Shown here one piece after another: positions 48,670-57,374 of a DNA stretch of 64,000 bases. Source of the DNA: JAITMY01 sp031553765 (GTDB lineage Bacteria > Bacteroidota > Bacteroidia > Bacteroidales > UBA932); the NCBI GenBank assembly GCA_031553765.1, contig JAVBKY010000003.1, positions 620,001 through 684,000 of the forward strand, in the 5' to 3' direction. Position numbers and translations under genes: made by a program. Every line of letters starts with the position of its first letter. The stretch's first letter is position 1. The notes beneath the pieces are model-generated. The model did not search any database, was not told the DNA's origin, and worked only from the letters and a program-made list of their open reading frames with translations.

Positions 48670-50220
48670 ATGGAAAACAACAACGAAGGGCAGTCAACGT
48701 ACCGCCCGCGTACCGGCAGCTTGGAGCGCAGAAAAACAGTAAGCGCACCCAAAAGGGCTGTGAAGTCCGCCGATGAAGAGGAGCGCCCAAAGCGTGCCCC
48801 ACGCAAAGAAAAAGAAGCCGACGAAGCACCTGTGAAGCGTAGCTCGACAAGGCAAAGTTTCTTCAAGAACCGCACTCCGCAAACGGAATCGCGCGAGGAT
48901 AGCTTTGACGAAAAGCCAAAGCGCGCCCCACGCAAAACCTACGGCGACGATGAGGAAAAACCAAAACGCCGCACTTATGCCGGCGATAACGAGCGCCCTG
49001 CTCCACGCCGCAGCTATGGCGAGCGCGATGGTGAGGATAGACCTAAAAGGCGTTCAAATTTTGAGGAAAAACCTCGCGGCGAAAGGCGTAGCAGCTCACG
49101 CGATGAGCGTTCGGATAAACCTTTTGCACGCAAACCATACGAGAAAAAATCGTATGGCGATGACAAAAAACCATATGAAAGAAAGTCATACGGTGACGAC
49201 AAAAAGCCTTACGAACGTAAGCCTTATGAAAGAAAATCGTACGGAGATGATAAGCCGCGTGGCGACAAGCCTTACGCAAGGAAGTCATACGGCGAAGATA
49301 AACCACGCAGCGCAAGGCCATACGAGCGCAAGCCCTACGAGAAAAAATCATACGGTGACGACAAGAAGCCATATGAAAGAAAGCCTTACGGAAGAAACGA
49401 CGCACCTGATGCTAAACGCGCGCGCCGCAACTTCGATGATAAGCCAAGAAAAGATATTCGCGTGTTGGAGCGCAAGCCTAAAGTAAATGCTGTTGACCCA
49501 ACCGCGCCTGTTCGCCTCAATAAGTTTATAGCCAACTCGGGCGTATGCTCACGCCGCGAAGCCGACGAGTATATTGAAAACGGTGAAATTACCGTTAACG
49601 GCGTAGTGGTAACCGAGCTGGGTACTAAAGTTATGATGAACGACGACATTCGCTGGAACGGTGATAAGTTGTCGGGCGAAAAGAAGGTTTACCTTCTACT
49701 CAACAAGCCCAAGGGCTACGTTACCACAATGGACGATCCTCATGCTGATAGGACGGTGATGGACCTAATTGCCGGAGCATGCAAAGAGCGCGTGTATCCG
49801 GTGGGACGTCTCGACAAAAACACCACCGGCGTACTGCTGTTTACCAATGATGGCGAGCTGACCAAGGTTTTGACCCACCCCAGCTACAACAAGCGCAAGG
49901 TGTACCAGGTGAACCTTGACAAGACGCTCAAAAAGGGCGACCTTGAAAAGTTGGTGAAGGGCGTAGAGCTGGAGGATGGTATGGCTGTGGCCGACGAGGT
50001 GGGTTACACCAACATGGAGGATAAAACCGAGGTGGGCTTGGAAATTCACTCAGGTCGCAACCGCATTGTACGCCGCATGTTTGAAACTTTGGGATACAAT
50101 GTGGAAAAACTCGACCGTGTATACTTTGCCGGACTGACCAAGAAGTCGCTGGAGCGCGGAAAATGGCGTATACTTACCACCAAAGAGGTGAACATGCTTA
50201 AGATGGGTGCTTACGAATAA
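48670..50220 (+). CDS. RsuA/RluB-family pseudouridine synthase with long basic N-terminal repeat region
   Basis: A 516-residue protein. Residues about 1-275 are a low-complexity, highly charged region with imperfect KKPYERKSYGDD-type 12-residue repeats (about 155-250). An S4 RNA-binding domain follows (VRLNKFIANSGVCSRREADEYI), then the pseudouridine synthase core with catalytic Asp in GRLDKNTTGVLLFTND and HSGRNRIVRRMFETLGY. It modifies rRNA uridines; RluB- or RsuA-type specificity cannot be separated. The tail probably binds RNA non-specifically. Confidence 0.92.
   Translation: MENNNEGQSTYRPRTGSLERRKTVSAPKRAVKSADEEERPKRAPRKEKEADEAPVKRSSTRQSFFKNRTPQTESREDSFDEKPKRAPRKTYGDDEEKPKRRTYAGDNERPAPRRSYGERDGEDRPKRRSNFEEKPRGERRSSSRDERSDKPFARKPYEKKSYGDDKKPYERKSYGDDKKPYERKPYERKSYGDDKPRGDKPYARKSYGEDKPRSARPYERKPYEKKSYGDDKKPYERKPYGRNDAPDAKRARRNFDDKPRKDIRVLERKPKVNAVDPTAPVRLNKFIANSGVCSRREADEYIENGEITVNGVVVTELGTKVMMNDDIRWNGDKLSGEKKVYLLLNKPKGYVTTMDDPHADRTVMDLIAGACKERVYPVGRLDKNTTGVLLFTNDGELTKVLTHPSYNKRKVYQVNLDKTLKKGDLEKLVKGVELEDGMAVADEVGYTNMEDKTEVGLEIHSGRNRIVRRMFETLGYNVEKLDRVYFAGLTKKSLERGKWRILTTKEVNMLKMGAYE
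49117..49404 (+). repeat. Imperfect coding tandem repeats (KPYERKSYGDDK units)
   Basis: Degenerate 30-36-nt units encode Lys/Arg/Tyr/Asp-rich repeats in the N-terminal tail of the pseudouridine synthase. Unit number could vary between strains. Confidence 0.7.
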
Positions 50221-50237
50221 CCAATCTTGTAAACAAC

Positions 50238-50270
50238 AAAAAAGGCGGTGAACATTTCACCGCCTTTTTT
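50238..50270. terminator. Bidirectional terminator between convergent genes
   Basis: AAAAAAGGCGGTG pairs with CACCGCCTTTTTT around a 7-nt loop. It serves the pseudouridine synthase (plus) and DUF4270 (minus) genes. Confidence 0.85.
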
Positions 50271-50275
50271 GTTGT

Positions 50276-51604
50276 TTACTTTATCTCGCCATACCAGATT
50301 CTCAGCTGTGGCTTTCGCCCCCCGGGTTTATTGCTTATGAGAATGCTGGAGGGCTCGCTGCTAAAGTTACCCGGCACCAAGTACTGCGGCGCAACAGCTT
50401 CACCCTTTTTTGCTTTACTTACAGCCTCATTTAGCGTATTTGTAATACCTATGGTGTATTGCATTTGCGAGCGATTAATTGCCCCACCGAAATAAGTACC
50501 AATATAGGCATCAAGAGAGGAGCTGTAGCCTCCACCGGCAATAGCCTCTATGCTGGTCATGGTGGATGAGTACAGGTTGTTTACCCAATCATAGTTATTG
50601 TTGTCCTCCACCGGCAGTATCAGCTCTGCACGGTTAATAGCAATATTGCGCTCGCTTGCCCATGCGTTTATGGCATCCACGTCAAGCGTAAGTTCGGTAG
50701 CTACGCCCACTAAACCTTGCATGTAAAGCACATCGGTAGGTTGCGTAAGCGCCTTGTAGTCGTGCTGGTAGTAGTTAAAGCGCGGTGAATAGCTGTATAC
50801 GTGGTAGGTAAAATAGGAGGTCGTAGTGTCGTTGGTATTGTAGAAGGCAATAAGAGCGCTGCTAGCATATGACGATGACGAACCTGCAATATTTGCATAC
50901 TTAATACAGCCATCGGGTGTTCCATCGTTTACCGTAACGTATAAGCCTTTGAAGTACGACTTAAAGGTATCGGCGCTGCTTATTTTCCAAAGCTTAGGCA
51001 GCAGCTCGTTGCTCAGCCTTATATACGCCCCCGTGCTATCGTATGACACGAGACCGCCATCTACCACCAAGTTTTTTGTTTTGTCAACTATGGTGTCGAC
51101 ATCAAAGCCCGATGGGCCTCCGTTCATATCATGTACCCCGTAAACGTAGTTATAGGCGGAATCGTAGAGGTTTGCAGTAAGCTCGTAAACCTCAATTTGC
51201 ATGTTGGTAGTTTTGTTCAAGCCGTAAGATGTTTTTGTGGAAAAATCCAAAAACAAAAACACCGAATCAAAGCCGGCAACCGAATCACCACCAAAGTTAT
51301 CATAGTACGCAGATGGGATAAAAGTGGAGGCAAATCCAGCCTGTGTTTTTCCCATACGCGAGTCGTCAATCATGCCCAGCAAACCGTAGGTGGTGAAGTT
51401 GGAGGTGCTGATGGAGTCAACCAGCTCGACTGTTTTTAAGCTGCAAAAATCCGTTGCGTCAAAAATGGCCACCTTGAGCTTTTGGTCATCGGGAATAAAA
51501 TCCTCTCCCAGCGTTTTATCCATTTGGGTACAGGCGTGGGAAAAAGCAAAAAGCGAAAGCAGCAAGAAAACGGGGAGACTATTTTTGGGCGAGAACCTGA
51601 TCAT
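50276..51604 (-). CDS. DUF4270 lipoprotein
   Basis: A 442-residue exported protein with a signal peptide and lipobox-like SHAC (Cys about 25). The N-terminal MDKTLGEDFIPDDQKLKV and DSVFLFLDF, plus RAELILPVEDN, match DUF4270, a Bacteroidota family with no assigned function. Its start overlaps the preceding GT5-like gene by 26 nt. The pairing of these two genes recurs in Bacteroidales, to my knowledge, suggesting a joint role in the envelope or storage polysaccharide metabolism. Confidence 0.82.
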   Translation of the reverse strand: MIRFSPKNSLPVFLLLSLFAFSHACTQMDKTLGEDFIPDDQKLKVAIFDATDFCSLKTVELVDSISTSNFTTYGLLGMIDDSRMGKTQAGFASTFIPSAYYDNFGGDSVAGFDSVFLFLDFSTKTSYGLNKTTNMQIEVYELTANLYDSAYNYVYGVHDMNGGPSGFDVDTIVDKTKNLVVDGGLVSYDSTGAYIRLSNELLPKLWKISSADTFKSYFKGLYVTVNDGTPDGCIKYANIAGSSSSYASSALIAFYNTNDTTTSYFTYHVYSYSPRFNYYQHDYKALTQPTDVLYMQGLVGVATELTLDVDAINAWASERNIAINRAELILPVEDNNNYDWVNNLYSSTMTSIEAIAGGGYSSSLDAYIGTYFGGAINRSQMQYTIGITNTLNEAVSKAKKGEAVAPQYLVPGNFSSEPSSILISNKPGGRKPQLRIWYGEIK

Positions 51605-52391
51605 AAAAGTTTGCGTAAGCTTCCACGTACTGCTCCTGATGGTAGGGTAGCACCGGAATTTTTAAAGTTTTAATATGCTTTTGCAGCGCAGGGTCGATGT
51701 CCTTGCTGCCAATAATTACGCCATCTGCGTAATGCATGGCAAACTTCATCAACTCCACATATCCGGCCTTGGAAAGCGACTCTACTTCTTTGGCTGTTAC
51801 ACCATCAAGCTGCGCTTTTTTATGAAATTGCGCGTCAAAGTTAGCGTCGAACTTTTCGTTGTAAACAGAAACAACCACTTTTGACTTTGCAAAAAGCGGG
51901 TCGTCGTGGTAGGCTTTTTTTACAAAAAGTGGTGTCATCATTGAGAACCAGCCATGGCAGTGCACAACTTCGGGCTGCCAGCGCAACTTTTTAATGGTTT
52001 CGAGTGTGCCGCGAGCAAAGAAAATCATACGCTCATCGTTGTCGGCAAAAAAGCCGCCCTTATCGTCAAAAAGCATGTGCTTACGCTGAAAGTAGTCCTC
52101 ATTGTCGATGAGGTACACCTGCATGCGAGCCGAGGGAATAGAGGCCACCTTAATAATGAGCGGGTGATCGGTATCATTAATGATAAGGTTCATACCCGAC
52201 AGACGAATAACCTCGTGCAGCTGGTTACGACGCTCGTTTACCACGCCGTAGCGCGGCATGAATGAGCGAATTTCGTTGCCATGTTCTTGAATAGCCTGCG
52301 GCAGGTAGCGAGCTATCTTCGATATCTCGGTTTCAGCCACGTACGGCATCATTTCTTGGCTAACGAATAAAATTTTGCTGTTCTTTGCCAT
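51579..52391 (-). CDS. Truncated, degenerate GT5 glycogen/starch synthase-like protein
   Basis: A 270-residue protein matching only the N-terminal Rossmann half of GT5 glycogen synthases (SQEMMPYV at the start, PRYGVVNERRN, VVHCHGWFSMMTPLF). The ADP-glucose-binding KxGGL motif after the first strand is replaced by ETEISK, and the C-terminal catalytic half is absent. It is therefore unlikely to be a glycogen synthase. It may have a regulatory or binding role linked to the overlapping DUF4270 gene. Confidence 0.8.
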   Translation of the reverse strand: MAKNSKILFVSQEMMPYVAETEISKIARYLPQAIQEHGNEIRSFMPRYGVVNERRNQLHEVIRLSGMNLIINDTDHPLIIKVASIPSARMQVYLIDNEDYFQRKHMLFDDKGGFFADNDERMIFFARGTLETIKKLRWQPEVVHCHGWFSMMTPLFVKKAYHDDPLFAKSKVVVSVYNEKFDANFDAQFHKKAQLDGVTAKEVESLSKAGYVELMKFAMHYADGVIIGSKDIDPALQKHIKTLKIPVLPYHQEQYVEAYANFYDQVLAQK

Positions 52392-52423
52392 GTTTTATAA
52401 GTGAGTTACAAAGCAATATCAAA

Positions 52424-52431
52424 CAAAGGTA
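52424..52431 (-). promoter_or_regulatory. -7 element TACCTTTG for the GT5-like/DUF4270 pair
   Basis: TAnnTTTG match on minus, 32 nt before the ATG at 52391. No TTG at ideal spacing. Confidence 0.5.
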
Positions 52432-52575
52432 CGAAAAATTACGCAAATACAGCGTTTGCAGCTCTTTTTATAAAATCAAATGGCTTGTAAGATTCTAAAA
52501 ATAAGCAATTTGCAAATATTTCTACAAACTAAAAACCCACAAAAGCAAGAAAATAACTACATTTGCTGGCTGTTT

Positions 52576-52773
52576 TACCCCCAACCCCCTAAAGGGGGCT
52601 ATAACCGCAATGAGTTACATAAGTTCTTGCCTTGAAGCGTCATTGCGAGGAGGAACGACGAAGCAATCTTCTTATTGCGCTATTGGCGCAAAATGAGAGG
52701 TTGCCGCGCTTCGCTCGCAATGACGCTGCTGGCAAATGCAGCAAGTTATAGCCCCCTTTAGGGGGTTGGGGGC
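52576..52773. repeat. Composite palindromic element, family B, copy 2 (about 200 bp)
   Basis: Same three nested inverted repeats as copy 1 at 25626-25826. The central stem differs (TTGCGCTATTGGCGCAA) but remains a palindrome. It lies between the GT5-like gene and ilvA. Confidence 0.85.
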
Positions 52774-52804
52774 AAATAGTAATTTGTAAATAGTCAATCA
52801 TAAA

Positions 52805-54052
52805 ATGTATAAGCCTCAACTTCGTGATGTTCAAAAAGCGCGCCAGCGTATAAGTAACGTGGTAGCGCATACGCCGCTGGCCAATAATGTAGCGCTAAGC
52901 GAGCAATACGGTGCTAACGTGCTGCTTAAGCGTGAGGATTTGCAAATGGTGCGCTCGTACAAAATTCGCGGCGCGTATAACAAAATTGCCTCGCTCACCA
53001 AAACACAGCTGGCTAACGGCGTGGTGTGCGCCAGCGCAGGAAACCATGCACAGGGCGTAGCTTTCTCATGCCAGGCGCTGGGCATTAAGGGCACTATTTT
53101 CATGCCTACTCCCACCCCCAACCAAAAGGTAAAGCAGGTAAAAATGTTTGGCAAGGACAGCATTGAAATTGTTCTAGTGGGGGATACCTTTGACGATGCT
53201 AATGCCGAAGCAACCAAATTTTGCGCTGAACATAACAGCACGTTTATTCATCCCTTCGATGATGAAAAGGTGATAGAAGGACAGGCTACAGTGGGTCTTG
53301 ATATCCTCAACGATGTGGACCACCCGATTGACTACTTGTTTGTTCCTATTGGCGGTGGTGGATTGGCCTCCGGCGTGGGTAGCGTATTCAAAAACCTGAG
53401 CCCCGAAACCAAAATTATAGGCGTGGAGCCTGTGGGCGCCGCCAGCATGAAGGCCTCTCTTGATGCAAAAAAAATAGTTTCGCTTAGCGAGATTGATACC
53501 TTTGCCGATGGCGTGGCTGTGAGGCGCGCGGGTGAACTTACTTTCAACATTTGCCAGGAGGTGCTGGACGATATTGTGCTGGTACCCGAAGGTAAAATAT
53601 GTACTACCATTTTACAACTCTACAACGAGAGCGCCATTGTGGTAGAACCCGCCGGTGGTATATCCATATCGGCGTTGGATTTTTACAAAAAGCAAATCAA
53701 GGGGAAAAACGTAGTGTGCATTGTGAGTGGTAGCAACAACGACATTACGCGCATGGAGGAAATTAAGGAGCGCTCATTGCTATATGAGGGGTTGAAGCAC
53801 TTCTTTGTAATTCGTTTCCCGCAGCGTGCCGGCGCGCTACGCGAGTTCTTAGAGTACGTGTTGGGTCCCAACGACGACATTACGCACTTTGAGTATAAGA
53901 AAAAACACTTCCGTGAAAAAGGCCCTGCCGTTATTGGTATTGAGTTGAAGCAAAAGGAAGATTTCGAAGGGCTGATTGCGCGCATGAAGGAACGTAAAAT
54001 GGTTTACGAATACATCAACGATAAGCAGGATTTGTTTCAATTCTTGACGTAA
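52805..54052 (+). CDS. ilvA: Threonine ammonia-lyase
   Basis: A 415-residue PLP enzyme. The Schiff-base lysine is Lys53 in VRSYKIRGAYNKI, the phosphate-binding loop is PIGGGGLASGV, and the C-terminal regulatory (ACT-like) domain covers about residues 325-415 (FVIRFPQRAGALREFLEYV). It converts threonine to 2-oxobutanoate for isoleucine synthesis. Other ilv genes are not adjacent. A single regulatory domain makes it shorter than E. coli IlvA. Confidence 0.94.
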   Translation: MYKPQLRDVQKARQRISNVVAHTPLANNVALSEQYGANVLLKREDLQMVRSYKIRGAYNKIASLTKTQLANGVVCASAGNHAQGVAFSCQALGIKGTIFMPTPTPNQKVKQVKMFGKDSIEIVLVGDTFDDANAEATKFCAEHNSTFIHPFDDEKVIEGQATVGLDILNDVDHPIDYLFVPIGGGGLASGVGSVFKNLSPETKIIGVEPVGAASMKASLDAKKIVSLSEIDTFADGVAVRRAGELTFNICQEVLDDIVLVPEGKICTTILQLYNESAIVVEPAGGISISALDFYKKQIKGKNVVCIVSGSNNDITRMEEIKERSLLYEGLKHFFVIRFPQRAGALREFLEYVLGPNDDITHFEYKKKHFREKGPAVIGIELKQKEDFEGLIARMKERKMVYEYINDKQDLFQFLT

Positions 54053-54212
54053 AGCCCCTACCAATCCTCCCCAAGAGGGAGGGTTTTCTTACCCACAAGG
54101 CCACTCGTGTATTCATAGCAAAAGCCGCAAAGATTTTTTTCTTTGCGGCTTTTGTTATGTGGTGGCTACTGCGTTGGTAGCCTTCCCTCTTGGGGAGGGT
54201 TGGGAGGGACTT
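54053..54212. repeat. Palindromic repeat family C, copy 3, enclosing a terminator
   Basis: The left arm (AAGCCCCTACCAATCCTCCCC then AGAGGGAGGGTT) and right arm (CCTTCCCTCTTGGGGAGG then GTTGGGAGGGACTT) pair across a terminator hairpin. It starts at the ilvA stop and ends at the stop of the convergent barrel gene. Confidence 0.8.
54120..54154. terminator. Bidirectional terminator inside repeat C copy 3
   Basis: AAAAGCCGCAAAGA pairs with TCTTTGCGGCTTTT around a T6 loop. Confidence 0.75.
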
Positions 54213-54213
54213 T

Positions 54214-54945
54214 TTAGAACAGGTAAGCAAAGCCAATGTTGCCGTAAATATTATACAGCTTATAGGTTACGTTGGTAAAGCCTTTTTGGAAAATAGGAGT
54301 GATGCTCCATGCAAACTGTGCTGATACTGCAAGCCTTTCCCACACGCGCCAATCGGCTGCGAGTTGCGCACCAAAATCAAAGCGACGTACATCATCCGAA
54401 AAGTCGTAGCTGGCTGACTCTACCGAGGTGCGTCCTGTAGAAACATTGTACAGATAGCCATCCTTAGCCGCACCGGTAAAGCCTTTATTAACGTTTATAG
54501 AAGCAAAACCACCAAGGGCAAAGCGCCATTTTTCACCTAAATCATACGACAGTAAAACAGGAATGGTGACATAACCATTCACGGAGTTTGTTTCTACCGT
54601 TCCCGTAAAGTAGCCTCGTGCCTGCCCGGGATTTTCACCGGTGCTCACATTCATGGTTACATACCACTGCTGCACGTTGGCGGTGGTGTGCATGCCCTTA
54701 TACTCCAGCCGCAATCCGCTCACCAACCCCCACTGCTCGTTGAAGGCGTAGTGCGCGTTGAATTCAATAGAGGGTATAAGCGATGGACGATAACCCTCAA
54801 TCTTCCGTATTTCCGCAGGCAAGCCCAGCGGCGAGGTACCGCCAATGCTTATGCCTGCACGCAGGCGGTAATCAAATTCATCGGCTGCGAAAAGAGAGGC
54901 ACATGAAGCCATCAAGAAAATAAGTGAGAGAAGATATTTTTTCAT
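54214..54945 (-). CDS. Outer-membrane beta-barrel protein (porin family)
   Basis: A 243-residue protein with signal peptide (about 1-20). Alternating strands, for example FDYRLRAGISIGGTSPLGLP, WGLVSGLRLEYKGMH and the C-terminal YNIYGNIGFAYLF ending in Phe, match the OmpW/PF13568-like eight-strand barrels of Bacteroidota. It follows a PCMD-domain lipoprotein gene on the same strand; this pair recurs in the order and may form a surface complex. No ligand is known. Confidence 0.82.
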   Translation of the reverse strand: MKKYLLSLIFLMASCASLFAADEFDYRLRAGISIGGTSPLGLPAEIRKIEGYRPSLIPSIEFNAHYAFNEQWGLVSGLRLEYKGMHTTANVQQWYVTMNVSTGENPGQARGYFTGTVETNSVNGYVTIPVLLSYDLGEKWRFALGGFASINVNKGFTGAAKDGYLYNVSTGRTSVESASYDFSDDVRRFDFGAQLAADWRVWERLAVSAQFAWSITPIFQKGFTNVTYKLYNIYGNIGFAYLF

Positions 54946-54958
54946 TGCTCTTTTTTTT

Positions 54959-55050
54959 GATAAAATGCCTACGGCGATAAATGGATAAATGTGCTTCGCA
55001 CGATAAAATGAAAATACGTTTATTCCTTTATTACCGTAAGCATTTTATCA
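54959..55050. repeat. Palindromic repeat family D, copy 3
   Basis: GATAAAATGCCTACGG on the left pairs with CCGTAAGCATTTTATC on the right, with an inner GATAAATG/CGATAAAATG region. It fills the gap between the PCMD and barrel genes. Confidence 0.7.
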
Positions 55051-55051
55051 T

Positions 55052-56167
55052 CTAATTACTATCGTAGCACTCCAGCGCTACCTCGTCCACCAGCAGCGTG
55101 CTGCCGGCAGCACCTTCAAAGGTTCCACCACCCTTGCTGGAGGTAAATACTATGGCTAACTTGTATAGCTTGTTCACAAAGTCAATATCAGCCTCCCTAG
55201 CGGGGTCATACACAAAATCAATATTGAAAGGCTGGTAGTCTGAACCGGGCGTGGGTGTACAATACTGCTGTCCCAGCGCCTTTGCCACAATTCTATCTGA
55301 TGTTTGTATGTTATGCCCATCAAGTGTTGTACCCTCTTCATCGGTTTCGTAAAATATGGCATATATGAAGCAGGAGTCCACTCTTCCCACAACTTCTTTG
55401 TCGTTTTTATCGGTAAACTTCGGGCCGGCCGTATAGTGGTAGTAACCGCTGATTTTTTTTGGTTTCTGATCGAAGGGTTGACCAAAGCGGGTAAAGGTAA
55501 GCTTATCACCAAGAGGGTTGCTCATGTTAAAAATACCCCAAAATAAATTTCCGGCAGCAATGGGTGCGCCAAACATAGGCGCTCCCTTTATGGTGCGTAG
55601 TCGTGCCGCTAAACCTTTTTTGGCAATAGGCGTTGCTGATGTGGGAAAGGCGGAAGGATCGGTAGAGGATACAAAGTTTGCCGCACCAATATTGCCGGTA
55701 GCCCACTTGGTATCCGACGGCAGGCTGTAGCGCGCACCGGTACTGGTCACCGTAATGGTATCCCACCTGTCGAAGCCGAATTGGTAGTTGCGTATGGGTG
55801 GAATAAGCGTAACTGTATATCTCTTCACGCTTTGTTTGTTTTCGGAGGTAATGGTGTAGTGGGCTTGGTACTCGCAGGTATCAAGCGTTGATCGCTCGAA
55901 CCGCACACCGGCTCCCGATGCGGGCACAATGGTAGCACCTTTTGAAACCTCAATGGTGGGGGTAGCCTCCATGTAGTCACCGGCTGTGCGACGAACAAAC
56001 ACGTTGACATAACCATTGCCAATATCGCTTGAGCGCTGCATGCTTTTGTCAATGTTGAAGGATACTATTTCGGCCTCAACATTCTCGGGCTCATCCTTTT
56101 CTTTGCAGGCATACATGCTTACAGCCAGCATAAAAATGGTGAGCGACTTATATATTTGGATGCTCAT
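55052..56167 (-). CDS. PCMD-domain lipoprotein
   Basis: A 371-residue exported protein with lipobox-like SMYAC (about residue 21). The N-terminal Ig-like region (about 25-120) is followed by a PCMD domain (putative carbohydrate metabolism): NYQFGFDRWDTI, the GNLFWGIFNMSNP segment, and the C-terminal STLLVDEVALECYDSN. It is probably a surface glycan-binding or processing protein. An in-frame ATG 15 codons upstream exists, but 56167 gives a proper signal peptide. Confidence 0.82.
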   Translation of the reverse strand: MSIQIYKSLTIFMLAVSMYACKEKDEPENVEAEIVSFNIDKSMQRSSDIGNGYVNVFVRRTAGDYMEATPTIEVSKGATIVPASGAGVRFERSTLDTCEYQAHYTITSENKQSVKRYTVTLIPPIRNYQFGFDRWDTITVTSTGARYSLPSDTKWATGNIGAANFVSSTDPSAFPTSATPIAKKGLAARLRTIKGAPMFGAPIAAGNLFWGIFNMSNPLGDKLTFTRFGQPFDQKPKKISGYYHYTAGPKFTDKNDKEVVGRVDSCFIYAIFYETDEEGTTLDGHNIQTSDRIVAKALGQQYCTPTPGSDYQPFNIDFVYDPAREADIDFVNKLYKLAIVFTSSKGGGTFEGAAGSTLLVDEVALECYDSN

Positions 56168-56192
56168 ACTTCTCTCCTGTTTTTTTGTATTA

Positions 56193-56200
56193 CAAATATA
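56193..56200 (-). promoter_or_regulatory. -7 element TATATTTG for the PCMD/barrel operon
   Basis: TAnnTTTG match on minus, 25 nt before the ATG at 56167. Confidence 0.5.
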
Positions 56201-56333
56201 CCAAAATCTCATTGTAAAAAAGAAGACAGAACAATATTAGCTGTTGCTCCGCTTCGTATATAGTTTGCTTAGCCAATATTTTGGGATATAAGGGTAGGGT
56301 TTTTGGATACTACTGTACGGCATATTCCTAAAA

Positions 56334-56361
56334 AAAGAGCCCGCGTTAACGCGGGCTCTTT
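56334..56361 (-). terminator. Terminator of the small lipoprotein gene
   Basis: A perfect 14-bp palindrome (AAAGAGCCCGCGTT and complement) followed on minus by T residues. Confidence 0.8.
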
Positions 56362-56383
56362 CGTGTACATTTACGCAAACATG

Positions 56384-56950
56384 TTAATTATCGTTGGGCA
56401 TAACTGTAATCTTAATTGCAGCACTTGGCATCATAGGAATGGTTGCCGCAACGGTGAGGTTAACGGTGTTAACGGTAGCTGCGTTTACAAGGGTAGATTG
56501 TAAAAGCGCATCGTAAGCAGCACCATCAAGTCCGGCTACATTACATGATATAGATATTCCGGTTGGCATGGTAAATGCCACGGCTTGTGAGGGAACAAAA
56601 CTGTAGCACTTGTTGGCGCCTTCTTGCTCATCGTAGTTTATAGGCGTAAGGGTTAAACCAATATTAATAGAGGGGAGGCCAGGAATGCTAGCGTTAGCTA
56701 CAACGCCCGACAGCTTAAGATCGTTACCACCATCCTTTGATACAGTAAAAGTTTGGTTGGCAAAGTACAGCGTATCGCTGGGCATACCAACTGTCGTCAT
56801 TCCGGTTACCAATACTCCGGCGGAGTAAGAGCCTACAAATGGATTACGACGTGCGTCATCTGTTGTATCGTCATCCTTCTTACATGAGGTTGCCGCTACA
56901 GCAACTGCTCCAACCAGCATAATCATGCTGAAAAACTTTCTCATTTTCAT
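56384..56950 (-). CDS. Small lipoprotein of unknown function
   Basis: A 188-residue exported protein with a signal peptide and lipobox ATSC (Cys about 23). The mature part begins KKDDDTTDDARRNPF and is mostly beta-strand (FVGSYSAGVLVTGM, LYFANQTFTVSKDG, NTVNLTVAATIPMMPSAAIKITV). I do not recognise a specific family; it resembles the many Bacteroidales calycin-like or DUF48xx lipoproteins. It has its own promoter and terminator. Confidence 0.75.
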   Translation of the reverse strand: MKMRKFFSMIMLVGAVAVAATSCKKDDDTTDDARRNPFVGSYSAGVLVTGMTTVGMPSDTLYFANQTFTVSKDGGNDLKLSGVVANASIPGLPSINIGLTLTPINYDEQEGANKCYSFVPSQAVAFTMPTGISISCNVAGLDGAAYDALLQSTLVNAATVNTVNLTVAATIPMMPSAAIKITVMPNDN

Positions 56951-56986
56951 AACTTAATTTGAGTTTTGAGTTTAAAATTTAAGATG

Positions 56987-57017
56987 CAAAGGTACCCTCT
57001 TTTGTACCTTTTATCAA
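56987..57017 (-). promoter_or_regulatory. Promoter of the small lipoprotein gene
   Basis: On minus, TTG (57017-57015), a 20-nt spacer, TACCTTTG (56994-56987); the ATG is 37 nt downstream. Confidence 0.65.
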
Positions 57018-57068
57018 TACATTAATGTTAAAGTGTACTGCCTGTCTGTTGTTCAGCAGGGTTGGTAG

Positions 57069-57362
57069 CTACAAACCGCGCTCTATATTCCACACAAAAG
57101 CGCGCAGCCCTTGGCGCTCCAACTCGCTATCCAGCTCGCGCAGGGCGTTGAGCAAGGTGTCTACCTCGCTATCGTCTACCATAGCCAGTATGGAACTGTT
57201 AAGGGCAGGCCACGTGTGAGTACCCATGTGCGGTTCGCCGGTGTGGCTACCACGGCCAAAGGTAGTTTCCCACATGCTGTATCCACGTATATTTTCGCGG
57301 TCGAGTATGGCGTTCACACGGTCAGTGAGCGCTTGGTTATATGATATAAATACTGCTTTCAT
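57069..57362 (-). CDS. PG0541-family transporter-associated PII-like protein
   Basis: A 97-residue protein. MKAVFISYNQALTDRVNAILDRENIRGYSMW and the C-terminal strand VWNIERGL match the small PG0541 family found beside RND efflux genes in Bacteroidota, with a PII-like ferredoxin fold. It may regulate the pump by binding a small ligand; this is not established. It starts 12 nt after the acrB-type gene. Confidence 0.8.
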   Translation of the reverse strand: MKAVFISYNQALTDRVNAILDRENIRGYSMWETTFGRGSHTGEPHMGTHTWPALNSSILAMVDDSEVDTLLNALRELDSELERQGLRAFVWNIERGL

Positions 57363-57374
57363 TTTATTTTAAAA

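Noticed and set aside
49117..49404. CRISPR-like or non-coding tandem repeat
   Set aside because: The units are degenerate, stay in frame and encode a charged protein tail; no spacers are present.
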